Source: CANJJB01 sp964449295
GTDB lineage: Bacteria; Chlamydiota; Chlamydiia; Chlamydiales; Rhabdochlamydiaceae
NCBI GenBank assembly: GCA_964449295.1
Contig: CAYUZN010000017.1
Span: 1 to 25,059 of the forward strand
Direction of reading: 5' to 3'
Length of the DNA stretch: 25,059 nucleotides
Below the pieces are notes generated by a model. It was not told where the DNA came from. It worked only from the letters and a program-made list of their open reading frames with translations, and did not search any database. The translations under genes and the position numbers were made by a program. Shown one piece after another: positions 1 through 8,181 of this stretch (positions within the stretch are counted from its first letter, which is position 1; each line of letters starts with the position of its first letter).

Positions 1-1286
1 TGAGAAAGATAAATTTTATTCGGGAAAAGATGAAGATGCCCCCCTATATGATTGAGAATCTCTTTGAGTTTTTGGATGAGCCTTTTATGAGCCTCTTGAT
101 TATTGGGCGTGTATGACAAGACTATGTTTCCTTGTTCATTTAAACTGACACGATTGTTGGGGTCGGGAAGATCTTCTGTTGTCAGCCACCATCCGATAGA
201 GTGCTTTGCCAAATAATCGAGTGCAATGCCAGGTGTGAAAAAAGGAGCTCCTTCTTCTAACATCTCTTTTTTGACATTTCCTAGAAGTTGAATATGCCCT
301 AGAGGAAAATCAAAATCAGGCGCTTTAAAATAAAAGTCGTTAATGGCCATCGTCTTTTCATACTTGGTAGGATTGGGTGTTGTTGAGACAGAAATCATCA
401 CCGAGTTGTGATGAAACATGTAATTTCTTCCCACTTGTCCTGAGCCATTAGCAATGTTAGAACGTAAAAAAAGAGCAGCTGAGTTAATCGCACCGCATGA
501 CACAACAAAAAGATCGGCTTCATACCGTTTAATCCCTTCTTTATCTTCCACTTCAACTTCTTTAATCGCTTTTCCACTTGAAATAAGTCTTAAAGCTTTT
601 GTGTTAGTCAAGAGTGTCACATTTTTATGCTTTAAAGCAGGCAAAATACACGTGATATGAGTGTCTGCTTTAGCATCGACAAGGCACGGAAAGCCATCAC
701 ACGTATCACACCGAATACAGGGGCTATTTGCTGGCGACTTTTCATTGAGTAGAAGTCCTAATGGCAAATGAAAAGGATTTAAGTTAAGCTCTTTGATTTT
801 GTCTGCGAGCTTTTGAATATAAGGCTCATGACTGATAGGATCAAAAGGATACGGGGCTCTTTCAGGAGGCTCTGTTGGATCTTCCCCCCTTTGCCCGTGT
901 ACCGAATACAATTTTTCTGCAGCTAAATAATAGGGTTGAAAATCGTCATAAGAGAGAGGCCACGCCGGTGAAACTCCTCCATGATGCTGAATTTGTCCAA
1001 AATCTTCTTTGCGTAAACGAAGAAGGGCAGCTCCATACATCTTTGTATTCCCACCCACATAGTAGTTCATACCGGGGATAAAAGCTTTCCCTTCTTTGTC
1101 ATACCAAGGCTCTTTTGCGTGGTATCTGTTTTTGACAAAAACGGCACCCGGATCCCAGTTCTCTTTCTCTCTTTTTAAAAAGTCTCCCCTTTCAATGATG
1201 AGAATCTTTTTGCCAGTAGGAGCCAGCGCATGAGCTAAAGTTCCTCCCCCCGCTCCACTTCCAATAATGATGATGTCGTACTTCAT
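1..1286 (-). CDS. GMC-family FAD-dependent oxidoreductase (C-terminus cut by window edge)
   Basis: About 428 N-terminal residues are visible and the gene runs off the left edge. The start ATG at 1286-1284 opens with MKYDIIIIGSGAGGGTLAHA, a dinucleotide-binding GxGxxG followed by a beta strand ending in IIERGD (the ribose-binding acidic residue), typical of FAD binding in the glucose-methanol-choline oxidoreductase family. A GMC-like YYVGGNTKMYGAAL stretch follows at about residue 82-95, and there is a cysteine-rich segment PCIRCDTCDGFPC near residue 190. The catalytic C-terminal His/Asn region is not in the window. The ATG overlaps the TGA of the upstream dehydrogenase (ATGA), so the two are translationally coupled and probably act on the same sugar or alcohol. 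Substrate is unknown; glucose, glucoside or choline-type alcohols are all possible. Family call is firm, substrate is not. Confidence 0.88.
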   Translation of the reverse strand, partial: MKYDIIIIGSGAGGGTLAHALAPTGKKILIIERGDFLKREKENWDPGAVFVKNRYHAKEPWYDKEGKAFIPGMNYYVGGNTKMYGAALLRLRKEDFGQIQHHGGVSPAWPLSYDDFQPYYLAAEKLYSVHGQRGEDPTEPPERAPYPFDPISHEPYIQKLADKIKELNLNPFHLPLGLLLNEKSPANSPCIRCDTCDGFPCLVDAKADTHITCILPALKHKNVTLLTNTKALRLISSGKAIKEVEVEDKEGIKRYEADLFVVSCGAINSAALFLRSNIANGSGQVGRNYMFHHNSVMISVSTTPNPTKYEKTMAINDFYFKAPDFDFPLGHIQLLGNVKKEMLEEGAPFFTPGIALDYLAKHSIGWWLTTEDLPDPNNRVSLNEQGNIVLSYTPNNQEAHKRLIQKLKEILNHIGGHLHLFPNKIYLS

Positions 1287-2395
1287 GGCTTGCTCCATTC
1301 AATAATCACTTTGATTTCATCAGGAGTATGTTGTGTGAGCGCTTTCTGAAAATCTTTGTAAGAAAATGTCTGCGTGATGAATTTTTGAATCACTCCCGGC
1401 CATTTCTGACTGCCTGCCTGTAAATCAACAAGGGCTTGTTCAAAATTGTGAATATCTTCATTCACACTTCCGAGCATCACCTGATTTTTGAGAACAAGCT
1501 TGCGCATCAATTCAGCACCATCAATGTCGATTAATCTCTGCTCTCCTGGCACCCCTGTCAGCACAAAAATACCATTAATGCCGAGGAGATCGAGAAGATC
1601 AAAATCAAGTTTAGCAATGCCTGCCGCATCGAATATCACATCGATGGCAGGGTGCTCTTTTTGAAATTTGACAGGATCGAGCTCTTTGTCGTTGATATAG
1701 GATCCTCCAATAGCTGTTAATAAGCGCGCTCTCGGACTTGTACCAGCCACAATATCAAGGCCAAAGACGGTAGCGCCTCGGAGTCTTAAGACCATAGCTG
1801 CCAAAAGGCCTATGGGCCCTAAGCCCGCAACAAGCGCTGTTTTCCCCTGAAGCCAGCTCTCTTGCTTCCCCTTCAAATACGGCAAACGTGTTGTTTGAAT
1901 TAAGCCCGCTTCTTCTATCGCCTTTTCAATGACAGTTGTCGGCTCTGTAAGAACGGCAATATCGACAATCGAAGGAGGCACTTTCACAATATACTCTTCG
2001 TCATCGACTACAAATTCTGAATGAAAACCATGCCGTCCTTTGATCCCACGCTCTGTGTAATTGCCGCTTAAGCACATATCTGATCGAAATAGCTTACAGG
2101 CAGCACAGGCATTGCACCCTCTACGAACCGTGATGACAACATAATCCCCCACTTTCACCTTTGTCACTTTTTTCCCGACTTCCACAACCTGAGAGAGCAT
2201 TTCATGCCCAATAATTAACTCTTTTTCTCCCTGGGGGGCATCAGCTCTTCCTCCAGCTGCCTCTTCCCTGTCAGTACCACAGATCCCAACTCTCAAGACT
2301 TTGACTTTAACCTGTGTCTCTTTTTGAAGTACGGGCTCTTGCCACTCCGCCAATCGCAAATTCTTTGTCCCTGGCTGAAGCACGATTGCTTTCAT
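1283..2395 (-). CDS. Zinc-dependent dehydrogenase, glucose 1-dehydrogenase-like (MDR superfamily)
   Basis: 370 residues, the normal length for medium-chain dehydrogenases. GICGTDREEAAGG (C39) and GHE (H64, E65) supply catalytic zinc ligands. C94, C97, C100 and C108 form the structural zinc lobe. GLGPIG (191-196) with an acidic residue at the end of the next strand (D214) is the NAD(P)-binding fold. The CGTDRE and APxGE...IGHE wording resembles the glucose 1-dehydrogenases best known from archaea, which oxidise D-glucose to gluconolactone; other polyols are possible. The start is supported by an AAAGGAG Shine-Dalgarno five bases upstream of the ATG. It is the first gene of a two-gene unit with the GMC oxidoreductase (ATGA overlap) and is divergent from a GH63 glucosidase, which fits release and then oxidation of glucose. 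Confidence 0.88.
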   Translation of the reverse strand: MKAIVLQPGTKNLRLAEWQEPVLQKETQVKVKVLRVGICGTDREEAAGGRADAPQGEKELIIGHEMLSQVVEVGKKVTKVKVGDYVVITVRRGCNACAACKLFRSDMCLSGNYTERGIKGRHGFHSEFVVDDEEYIVKVPPSIVDIAVLTEPTTVIEKAIEEAGLIQTTRLPYLKGKQESWLQGKTALVAGLGPIGLLAAMVLRLRGATVFGLDIVAGTSPRARLLTAIGGSYINDKELDPVKFQKEHPAIDVIFDAAGIAKLDFDLLDLLGINGIFVLTGVPGEQRLIDIDGAELMRKLVLKNQVMLGSVNEDIHNFEQALVDLQAGSQKWPGVIQKFITQTFSYKDFQKALTQHTPDEIKVIIEWSKP

Positions 2396-2461
2396 TAAAA
2401 CTCCTTTACGCTATTAAATTTTTTTTATATGAATAGGTATATTTAATCAAAAAAAATTCAC
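2396..2461. promoter_or_regulatory. Divergent intergenic promoter region
   Basis: A 66-base, very AT-rich spacer separates two divergent genes. On the minus strand a TATAAA box (plus-strand 2424-2429) and the AAAGGAG ribosome site at 2401-2407 serve the dehydrogenase. On the plus strand TATATTTAAT lies near 2438-2447, but no Shine-Dalgarno precedes the glucosidase ATG. A -35 element cannot be assigned with confidence on either strand. Confidence 0.35.
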
Positions 2462-5053
2462 ATGCCTTCAGAAGAAAAAAAGCGTCTTTTGTTACCTGAT
2501 TGGAAAAAATGGGGCCCCTATGTCTCAGAAAGAGCTTGGGGAACCGTCAGAGAAGATTACAGCCCAGATGGCCACGCTTGGAATTATCTGACACATGATA
2601 TGGCAAGATCAAAAGCCTACAGGTGGAGTGAAGATGGCCTTGCTGCTATCTGCGATCTGATGCAAACCCTTGTCTTTTCTTTCGCTTTATGGAACGGCAA
2701 AGATCCTATCTTGAAAGAAAGACTATTCGGCCTTAACCCTTTTGAAGGCAATCACGGAGAAGATGTCAAAGAGTACTATTTCTACCTCGATTCGACTCCG
2801 ACTCACTCTTACATGAAATTCCTCTACAAATACCCGCAAGCTGCTTTTCCTTATGAGAAACTCGTGAGTGAAAATAAAAAACGATCAACTCTTGACAGAG
2901 AGTATGAACTTCTCGACACAGGCGTCTTTCAAGAAAACAAATACTTCGACGTCTTTGTCGAGTATGCCAAACAAGATCCCACAGATATATGTATCCGTGT
3001 TGAAATTTTCAACAGGGGCCCAGAGAGCGCCTCACTCCATTTACTGCCCCAGCTATTTTTTCGCAATCGCTTATCAAGCACTATGCCAAAAATCACAGTA
3101 GGTCCTTCTACTAACTCTTTATGTGCAGATCCAAGTAAACTATCTCCTTTTGAGGGCATCTCTTACGAGTATGAACAAGACGCGATGTTTCTCTATGGAG
3201 ATGCTAGCTGCAAACTTCTCTTTACCAATAATGAAACCAATAATGAGTCTCTCTATCAAACAAAAAACACAACGCCCTATACCAAAGATGCTTTTCATAG
3301 ACACCTCATTCACAAAGAAGATTGCTTAAACCCTGAGAAAACAGGCACAAAAGCAGCCCTTCATTATGAAGTCACCATCCCCAGTGGCAAGTCACACGTA
3401 TTTTTCTTTAGACTCTCCTCTCAAAAGATGGAAGATCCTTTAAAAGATGTAGATTCCATCATACAGACAAAACAAAAAGAGGCAGATGACTTTTACCGAG
3501 AGATTCAACCATCTCATCTCTCTGAAGAGGATAAGCAAATTCAAAGGCAAGCGTTTGCGGGAATGCTGTGGAGTAAGCAATTCTATCACTACATCGTTGA
3601 AAAATGGTTTGAGGGCGATAATCCAAAAAGCCCTCCGCCATCTAGTCGTGAAGAGATTCGCAACTTCCATTGGCGCCATCTTTTGGCTAAATCAATTATC
3701 TCGATGCCTGACAAATGGGAATACCCTTGGTTTGCCTCCTGGGATTTAGCTTTTCACACCATTGCCCTTGCCTATGTCGATATCCAATTTGCTAAAGAGC
3801 AATTAGCCCTTCTTTTAACCCCAAAATACCAACATCCCAATGGACAAATCCCAGCTTACGAATGGTGCTTTTCCGATTTAAATCCTCCCGTTCAAGCCTG
3901 GGCACTTCTTCATCTTTACCAGATCGATCACGAACAAGACCACGATTTTCTAGAGAGCTGTTTTTTAAGCCTTATCCGCAATTTCAACTGGTGGGTTAAT
4001 AAAGTGGATAAAGAAGGCAATAACGTCTTCGAAGGGGGATTTTTAGGACTCGATAATATCTCTGTCATCGATCGCAGTAAACCTCTGGCTGATGGCGGAC
4101 AATTTGAAGAATCAGATGGCACAGGATGGATGGCCTTCTTTGCTCTCATGATGACACGCATTGCACTTAAATTAGCTAAAAATAAGCCTCTTTTTGAAAA
4201 GCAAGCGATGGTCTACTTTAAACATTTTGTCTACATTGCAGATGCGATGCAAAATTCAAAATCGCGCTCTGTAGACATGTGGGACGAAGACGATGGCTTT
4301 TTCTACGATGTCATCTCCTATCCCAATGGATCTCATACAAATCTTAAAATTCGCTCTTTTGTCGGTATCATCCCTCTCTACTCTTTTGATTTTTACGATG
4401 ACACAGAGCTTGCTCAATTCAAGACATTTTATAGTGAATTTCTCTTGTTCATCAAAGAGCGTCCCGATCTGTGTCAAAGATGTGTGATCCCTTTCAATCA
4501 AAATGGCAAAACGCGCTACCTTTTCTCTCTCATGGACTTTCATCAGATCAAAAAAACCTTCACAAGACTGTGGGATCCTCAGGAATTTCTCTCAAATTAC
4601 GGTCTTCGTAGTTTATCTAAATATCACGAAAAAAATCCCTTCCTCTTTGAAAACACAAGCGTTCACTATGAACCAGGAGAATCAACAGAGCGTATTAAGG
4701 GAGGCAACTCCAACTGGCGCGGCCCCATCTGGATACCCACTAATTTTCTTCTCTTTACTTCTTTAGAAAAACTTCACCAAGCCCTCGGTGATACAGCTGA
4801 GATCGATGGACAAACATTTTCCCTTAAAGACCTCACGTTTAATCTTAGAAATCAACTCATCGATCTCTTCAGACAAGATGAGACTAAAAAACGCCCTGTT
4901 CATGGAGATTACGACATTTTCCAGCAAGATCCCCACTGGAAAAACCTCATTCTTTTCTATGAGCATTACCATGGAGATACAGGACGAGGACTTGGCGCCT
5001 CCCACCAAACAGGCTGGAGTGGTCTTATCGCTGCTCTAATTGGGTATAAGTGA
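2462..5053 (+). CDS. GH63-type glucosidase (mannosyl-oligosaccharide glucosidase-like), 863 aa
   Basis: A large soluble protein without a signal peptide. It opens with a region (WGPYVSERAWGTVREDYS, residues 17-34) that I associate with bacterial glucosidase-like proteins of about 860-880 aa. The C-terminal (alpha/alpha)6-type region contains PWFASWDLAFHT (D428, placed where clan GH-G enzymes carry the general acid), GLDNISVIDRS, GWMAFFALM, NWRGPIWIPTN and finally HQTGWSGLIA. It should hydrolyse alpha-glucosidic linkages of oligosaccharides or glucosylglycerate-like solutes in the cytoplasm; the exact substrate cannot be read. An in-frame ATG at 2429 is followed by a stop, so ATG 2462 is the first usable start, although no Shine-Dalgarno is seen. 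The divergent dehydrogenase/GMC pair suggests a glucose-oxidising module. Confidence 0.82.
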   Translation: MPSEEKKRLLLPDWKKWGPYVSERAWGTVREDYSPDGHAWNYLTHDMARSKAYRWSEDGLAAICDLMQTLVFSFALWNGKDPILKERLFGLNPFEGNHGEDVKEYYFYLDSTPTHSYMKFLYKYPQAAFPYEKLVSENKKRSTLDREYELLDTGVFQENKYFDVFVEYAKQDPTDICIRVEIFNRGPESASLHLLPQLFFRNRLSSTMPKITVGPSTNSLCADPSKLSPFEGISYEYEQDAMFLYGDASCKLLFTNNETNNESLYQTKNTTPYTKDAFHRHLIHKEDCLNPEKTGTKAALHYEVTIPSGKSHVFFFRLSSQKMEDPLKDVDSIIQTKQKEADDFYREIQPSHLSEEDKQIQRQAFAGMLWSKQFYHYIVEKWFEGDNPKSPPPSSREEIRNFHWRHLLAKSIISMPDKWEYPWFASWDLAFHTIALAYVDIQFAKEQLALLLTPKYQHPNGQIPAYEWCFSDLNPPVQAWALLHLYQIDHEQDHDFLESCFLSLIRNFNWWVNKVDKEGNNVFEGGFLGLDNISVIDRSKPLADGGQFEESDGTGWMAFFALMMTRIALKLAKNKPLFEKQAMVYFKHFVYIADAMQNSKSRSVDMWDEDDGFFYDVISYPNGSHTNLKIRSFVGIIPLYSFDFYDDTELAQFKTFYSEFLLFIKERPDLCQRCVIPFNQNGKTRYLFSLMDFHQIKKTFTRLWDPQEFLSNYGLRSLSKYHEKNPFLFENTSVHYEPGESTERIKGGNSNWRGPIWIPTNFLLFTSLEKLHQALGDTAEIDGQTFSLKDLTFNLRNQLIDLFRQDETKKRPVHGDYDIFQQDPHWKNLILFYEHYHGDTGRGLGASHQTGWSGLIAALIGYK

Positions 5054-5094
5054 TACATAAGTCGTTGATATTCAACAAAAATAAAAATTTTTTG

Positions 5095-5159
5095 GGCCAG
5101 ATAGCCTGTTTTTTTGACCTATCTGGCCGAAAAATAGTTGATTTTTCGGGCCAGATAGG
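5095..5159. repeat. Three-copy GGCCAGATAG repeat forming two alternative hairpins
   Basis: GGCCAGATAG occurs at 5095-5104, inverted at 5119-5128 and again direct at 5149-5158. Arms 1 and 2 pair perfectly over 10 bp with a 14-base loop. Arms 2 and 3 pair over about 18 bp (5118-5135 with 5141-5159) with one bulged G and a 5-base loop. The two structures exclude each other because they share arm 2. The site is between the convergent glucosidase and the antitoxin remnant, so it may act as a bidirectional terminator, or it may be a genome-wide palindromic repeat. Confidence 0.75.
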
Positions 5160-5205
5160 CTATATTTTCTTTATATTTGGCCTTCAAACAGCAAGCGATA
5201 TTAAT

Positions 5206-5376
5206 TCATACGTCCTTTCCAAGTGTTTTTGTTGCAGCTTTTTTTGCACGTGATTTTTCTTTTTTAAGATTGCCTACTGTTTTCCATTCACTTTTTTCAA
5301 AAGAAGATAAAAGCTCACTTTCATCCAGATCGAACATTTTCTGTGTAGATTGTTTATTTTTTTCATGCTTTTCCAT
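5206..5376 (-). pseudogene. Truncated CopG/BrnA-type antitoxin (56 codons)
   Basis: Reads from ATG 5376 to TGA 5208-5206. The protein contains FDLDESELLSSFEKSEWKTV, then LKKEKSRAKKAATKTLGKDV. This matches the N-terminal half that I know from CopG-family antitoxins of type II systems (consensus like E-E-x-E-L-L-x-S-x-E-x-G-E-W-K-S-V ... A-A-x-x-T-L-K-K-D). In intact proteins the next residues are the DNA-binding R-I-N-I-R strand. Here the frame has TGA exactly where R is expected, followed in frame by INI, after which similarity fades into the GGCCAGATAG repeat. I infer a gene broken by a nonsense change or by the repeat. No toxin gene lies on either side. It is too short to exclude chance entirely, but the matching string is long. 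Confidence 0.6.
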
Positions 5377-5468
5377 CAATATATTTTCTTAATGACACAT
5401 ATAAATTGCAAGCTTTTCATCAACAATCTAATTTGCATACACCTTCTAATACTAATTGTTAATATTGA

Positions 5469-5497
5469 TTAATAAATAGAAATAAAATAGATAGAAT
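5469..5497 (+). promoter_or_regulatory. Candidate sigma70-type promoter of the efflux operon
   Basis: TTAATA (5469-5474), a 17-base spacer and TAGAAT (5492-5497) lie just ahead of the outer-membrane channel gene. The -10 box matches the consensus in 5 of 6 positions, the -35 in 4 of 6. The distance to the ATG at 5513 leaves only a very short leader, consistent with the absence of a Shine-Dalgarno. The surroundings are so AT-rich that chance matches are likely. Confidence 0.3.
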
Positions 5498-5512
5498 TTA
5501 AAATAGTAACAT

Positions 5513-6967
5513 ATGTTATATTTATTTTATTTAATATTTATCATGTTTCTTTCTTCTTGTTCTGTGACATCTTTAAAAGATTTGAAAACAGATAACATGA
5601 TGTCGACACCCTCTTTAGAAAAAACAGCTCACAAAAGTTTGGAGAGCTCATTTTTCTCAAAAGGTGAGTGGCCAGAGGAAGAGTGGTGGACAATTTTTCA
5701 GTCAGAGCAATTATCTCACTATATTCAAGAGGCTTTAAGTCACAACCCTTCGATTCAGGGCCTAGAGCAGAAAATTGCGCTTGCAAAACAAGAGGCAGCC
5801 GTTGCTAGATCAAAACTTTTCCCGTTAGTTTTCTTTGATGCAGAAGACACCTGGCTTTATTTAAGTCATAATGGTCTTTACAAAGCGTTTAACCCCAACC
5901 TCGATGTCAATGCTAAACTCATTGATTTAACACTTGCATTTACCTATGAATTTGACTTCTGGGGAAAATATCGCAATCTATTTCAAGCAGCTCTAGGAAG
6001 GCAAAAAACAGAAGAAGCAGAATTAGCACAAGTTGCTCTCATCACATCAACAGCTGTTGCACAAGCCTATTTTGCTCTTAAAACAAATCTACTTAAAGGA
6101 TCTCTCTATCAAGAGCTTTATGACGTGCGCCAGAAAAAACTCCAATTAGAAACTCTCCTGCAAACCAAATCTCTTTTTTCTAATCTAGATCCGATTCCAA
6201 CCGCAGAAAATGTCTTAGAAGCACAAAAACTACTCTCATCCATCGAAAAAGAAATTGCCACAGATAAACATTTACTCAACATTTTAATGGGAAGAGGCCC
6301 CGAGACCACTCTAGACGTCACTCAAGAGATACCGCCTTTCTCTCAGGCTTTAATGATTCCAGAGACGATTTCTTTAGATTTAATCGCACGAAGGCCTGAT
6401 CTCATGGCACAGATTTGGAGACTCGAGTCTCTGGCACATGAAGTCGGTGCTGCTAAAGCAGACTTCTTCCCTAACATCAACTTAGCAGCTCTTTTCGGCC
6501 TTGAAACAACAATTCCCCACCTTCTTTTCAAGAATAACAGTATTACATCACAGATCACACCGGCTCTCCATCTTCCTATTTTCACAGCAGGGGCAATTAG
6601 AGCCAATATCAAGGCGAAAAAAGCTACGTTTGAAAAAGCCATTGCCGATTACAACGCTCTTATCCTACAGAGCACGCAAGAGATTGCCGACATGCTGGTG
6701 CTCACTCAATCGATTTTTGAGCAGAAAAATTATCAAAATAAGATCGTCATGGATGCTCAAAAGCTCTACGATTTGAATCTGCTCTGCTTAAGACAAGGAC
6801 TCTATGATCAACTGAGCGTCTACACGGCTCAAGAGAAATGGATTGAAAAAGAGTTAGAGAATGTCTCTCTTCTCTATAGTCAATATCTTGCCTCTATCAA
6901 ATTGATCAAAGTGCTCGGTGGTGGCTATCACTCCCATTACACTCCAAAAAAAGAGGGCTCTTCATGA
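5513..6967 (+). CDS. Outer-membrane efflux lipoprotein, TolC/OprM (NodT) family
   Basis: 484 residues. The N-terminus is a hydrophobic stretch ending in the lipobox MFLSSC (Cys at residue 16), so the mature protein should be a lipoprotein; the signal has no Lys/Arg in its n-region, which is unusual. Then come two outer-membrane-efflux repeats: EEWWTIFQSEQLSHYIQEALSHNP... with FTYEFDFWGKYRN, a hallmark of the OprM/NodT branch, and a second repeat beginning near IARRPDLMAQIWRLESLAHEVGAAKADFFPNINL. It should trimerise into the outer-membrane channel of the tripartite pump encoded by the next two genes; its stop overlaps the next start (ATGA). A stop codon two codons before ATG 5513 fixes the frame limit. 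Confidence 0.9.
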   Translation: MLYLFYLIFIMFLSSCSVTSLKDLKTDNMMSTPSLEKTAHKSLESSFFSKGEWPEEEWWTIFQSEQLSHYIQEALSHNPSIQGLEQKIALAKQEAAVARSKLFPLVFFDAEDTWLYLSHNGLYKAFNPNLDVNAKLIDLTLAFTYEFDFWGKYRNLFQAALGRQKTEEAELAQVALITSTAVAQAYFALKTNLLKGSLYQELYDVRQKKLQLETLLQTKSLFSNLDPIPTAENVLEAQKLLSSIEKEIATDKHLLNILMGRGPETTLDVTQEIPPFSQALMIPETISLDLIARRPDLMAQIWRLESLAHEVGAAKADFFPNINLAALFGLETTIPHLLFKNNSITSQITPALHLPIFTAGAIRANIKAKKATFEKAIADYNALILQSTQEIADMLVLTQSIFEQKNYQNKIVMDAQKLYDLNLLCLRQGLYDQLSVYTAQEKWIEKELENVSLLYSQYLASIKLIKVLGGGYHSHYTPKKEGSS

Positions 6968-8181
6968 CAGAAGTTCCCTCTCCAAAAAGAACGAAAATAG
7001 CTCTTATTTACTGGGGTATTTGTCTATTTCTTGTCATAGCAGGATTTTTCTATTGGCTGTTGTTTTGGCGCTTTACAGAGTATACCGATGATGCCTATGT
7101 CGAAGGCAACCAAGTCTACATCACACCTCTCCATGCCGGCTTTGTCAAGGCCATCCACACCGATGATACGTATTTAGCTCGTAAAGGGCAGCTACTCATT
7201 GAACTCGATGAAACAGATGCCCTCATCGCTCTCAATGATGCCAAACAAAAACTTGCGCAAGCCGTCCGCGATGTCTGTCAAGTCTTCCACCAAGCCTTTG
7301 TCTACCAAGCAGAGATGGAAGTCAAACGAGCTGAACTCATTAAAGCTATTCAAGACTACCAACATAGAGAAGGGGTGATTAAAGAAGGGGGTGTGTCTGT
7401 TGAAAATTTTGAACATGCCATCGCTGCTTTAAGAAGCAATTTCTTTTCTATGTTGATGGTTCAATTTCTCTATGAAAAAACCCTCTCTATGATCCAAGGA
7501 ACATCGCTCAAAAATCATCCTCTTATTTTAGCTGCGACAACTAAGCTGCGCGATGCGTGGGTTTACCTGCACCGTTGCAAAATCTACTCTCCTGTCGAAG
7601 GACTTGTCGCTCAAAGAAAAATTCAAGTAGGGATGTGGATTGATTCGGGAAAACCCCTGATGAGCGTCATTCCGCTAGGTCAGATTTGGGTCAATGCTAA
7701 CTTTAAAGAAACACAACTTAAGTTCATGAAGATTGGACAAAATGTTAGAATGACCTCTGATCTTTACGGAAGAGATGTCGTATTTCATGGCAGAATCTTA
7801 GGTCTTCCTGGAGCTGCTGGCAATGCTTTCTCTCTTCTTCCTCCACAAAATCTCTCAGGAAACTGGATTAAAATTGTGCAAAGACTGCCCGTCAGAGTCA
7901 GCCTGAATCCAGAAGAATGCGAACACTACCCTCTTCGTATAGGACTTTCTATGAAAGCAACCGTTGATCTGCATGATCAGCACGGTCTTTTAGTTCCCGT
8001 ATCGACACAAGGATCCCCTCACTACGACACGTCTATCTTTCAGACCGAAGAAAAAGGAGATGAGGCTTTGATTGACCGTATCATCCTAGATAACGTCGAT
8101 CCAAAACTCACTTCCTATATTGATAAACCCATTCAATTTGATGTAAGGCCACCCTCGTCATGGAAAGATCTTTTTCCTTAA
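6964..8181 (+). CDS. HlyD/EmrA-family periplasmic adaptor of efflux pump
   Basis: 405 residues. One N-terminal membrane anchor (about residues 12-32) is followed by TEYTDDAYVEGNQVYITPLHAG, the standard EmrA/HlyD opening of the lipoyl-like domain (TDDAYV...). A helical hairpin of about 120 residues follows, then the second lipoyl half (IYSPVEGLVAQRKIQVGMWIDSGKPLMSVIP) and a beta-barrel region with VNANFKETQLKFMKIGQNV. It bridges the inner-membrane transporter and the outer-membrane channel. GAGGG upstream of ATG 6964 is a good ribosome site, and the start overlaps the stop of the channel gene. The last 22 bases overlap the transporter gene. The helical hairpin is fairly short for the family but within range. 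Confidence 0.92.
   Translation: MTEVPSPKRTKIALIYWGICLFLVIAGFFYWLLFWRFTEYTDDAYVEGNQVYITPLHAGFVKAIHTDDTYLARKGQLLIELDETDALIALNDAKQKLAQAVRDVCQVFHQAFVYQAEMEVKRAELIKAIQDYQHREGVIKEGGVSVENFEHAIAALRSNFFSMLMVQFLYEKTLSMIQGTSLKNHPLILAATTKLRDAWVYLHRCKIYSPVEGLVAQRKIQVGMWIDSGKPLMSVIPLGQIWVNANFKETQLKFMKIGQNVRMTSDLYGRDVVFHGRILGLPGAAGNAFSLLPPQNLSGNWIKIVQRLPVRVSLNPEECEHYPLRIGLSMKATVDLHDQHGLLVPVSTQGSPHYDTSIFQTEEKGDEALIDRIILDNVDPKLTSYIDKPIQFDVRPPSSWKDLFP

Noticed and set aside
454..1081. Two short plus-strand ORFs of 68 aa
   Set aside because: Both lie antisense inside the GMC oxidoreductase frame, whose protein is clearly real.
5054..5392. Plus-strand ORFs of about 70 aa in the gap after the glucosidase
   Set aside because: They run across the GGCCAGATAG hairpins and opposite the antitoxin remnant, with low-complexity Phe/Ser-rich translations.
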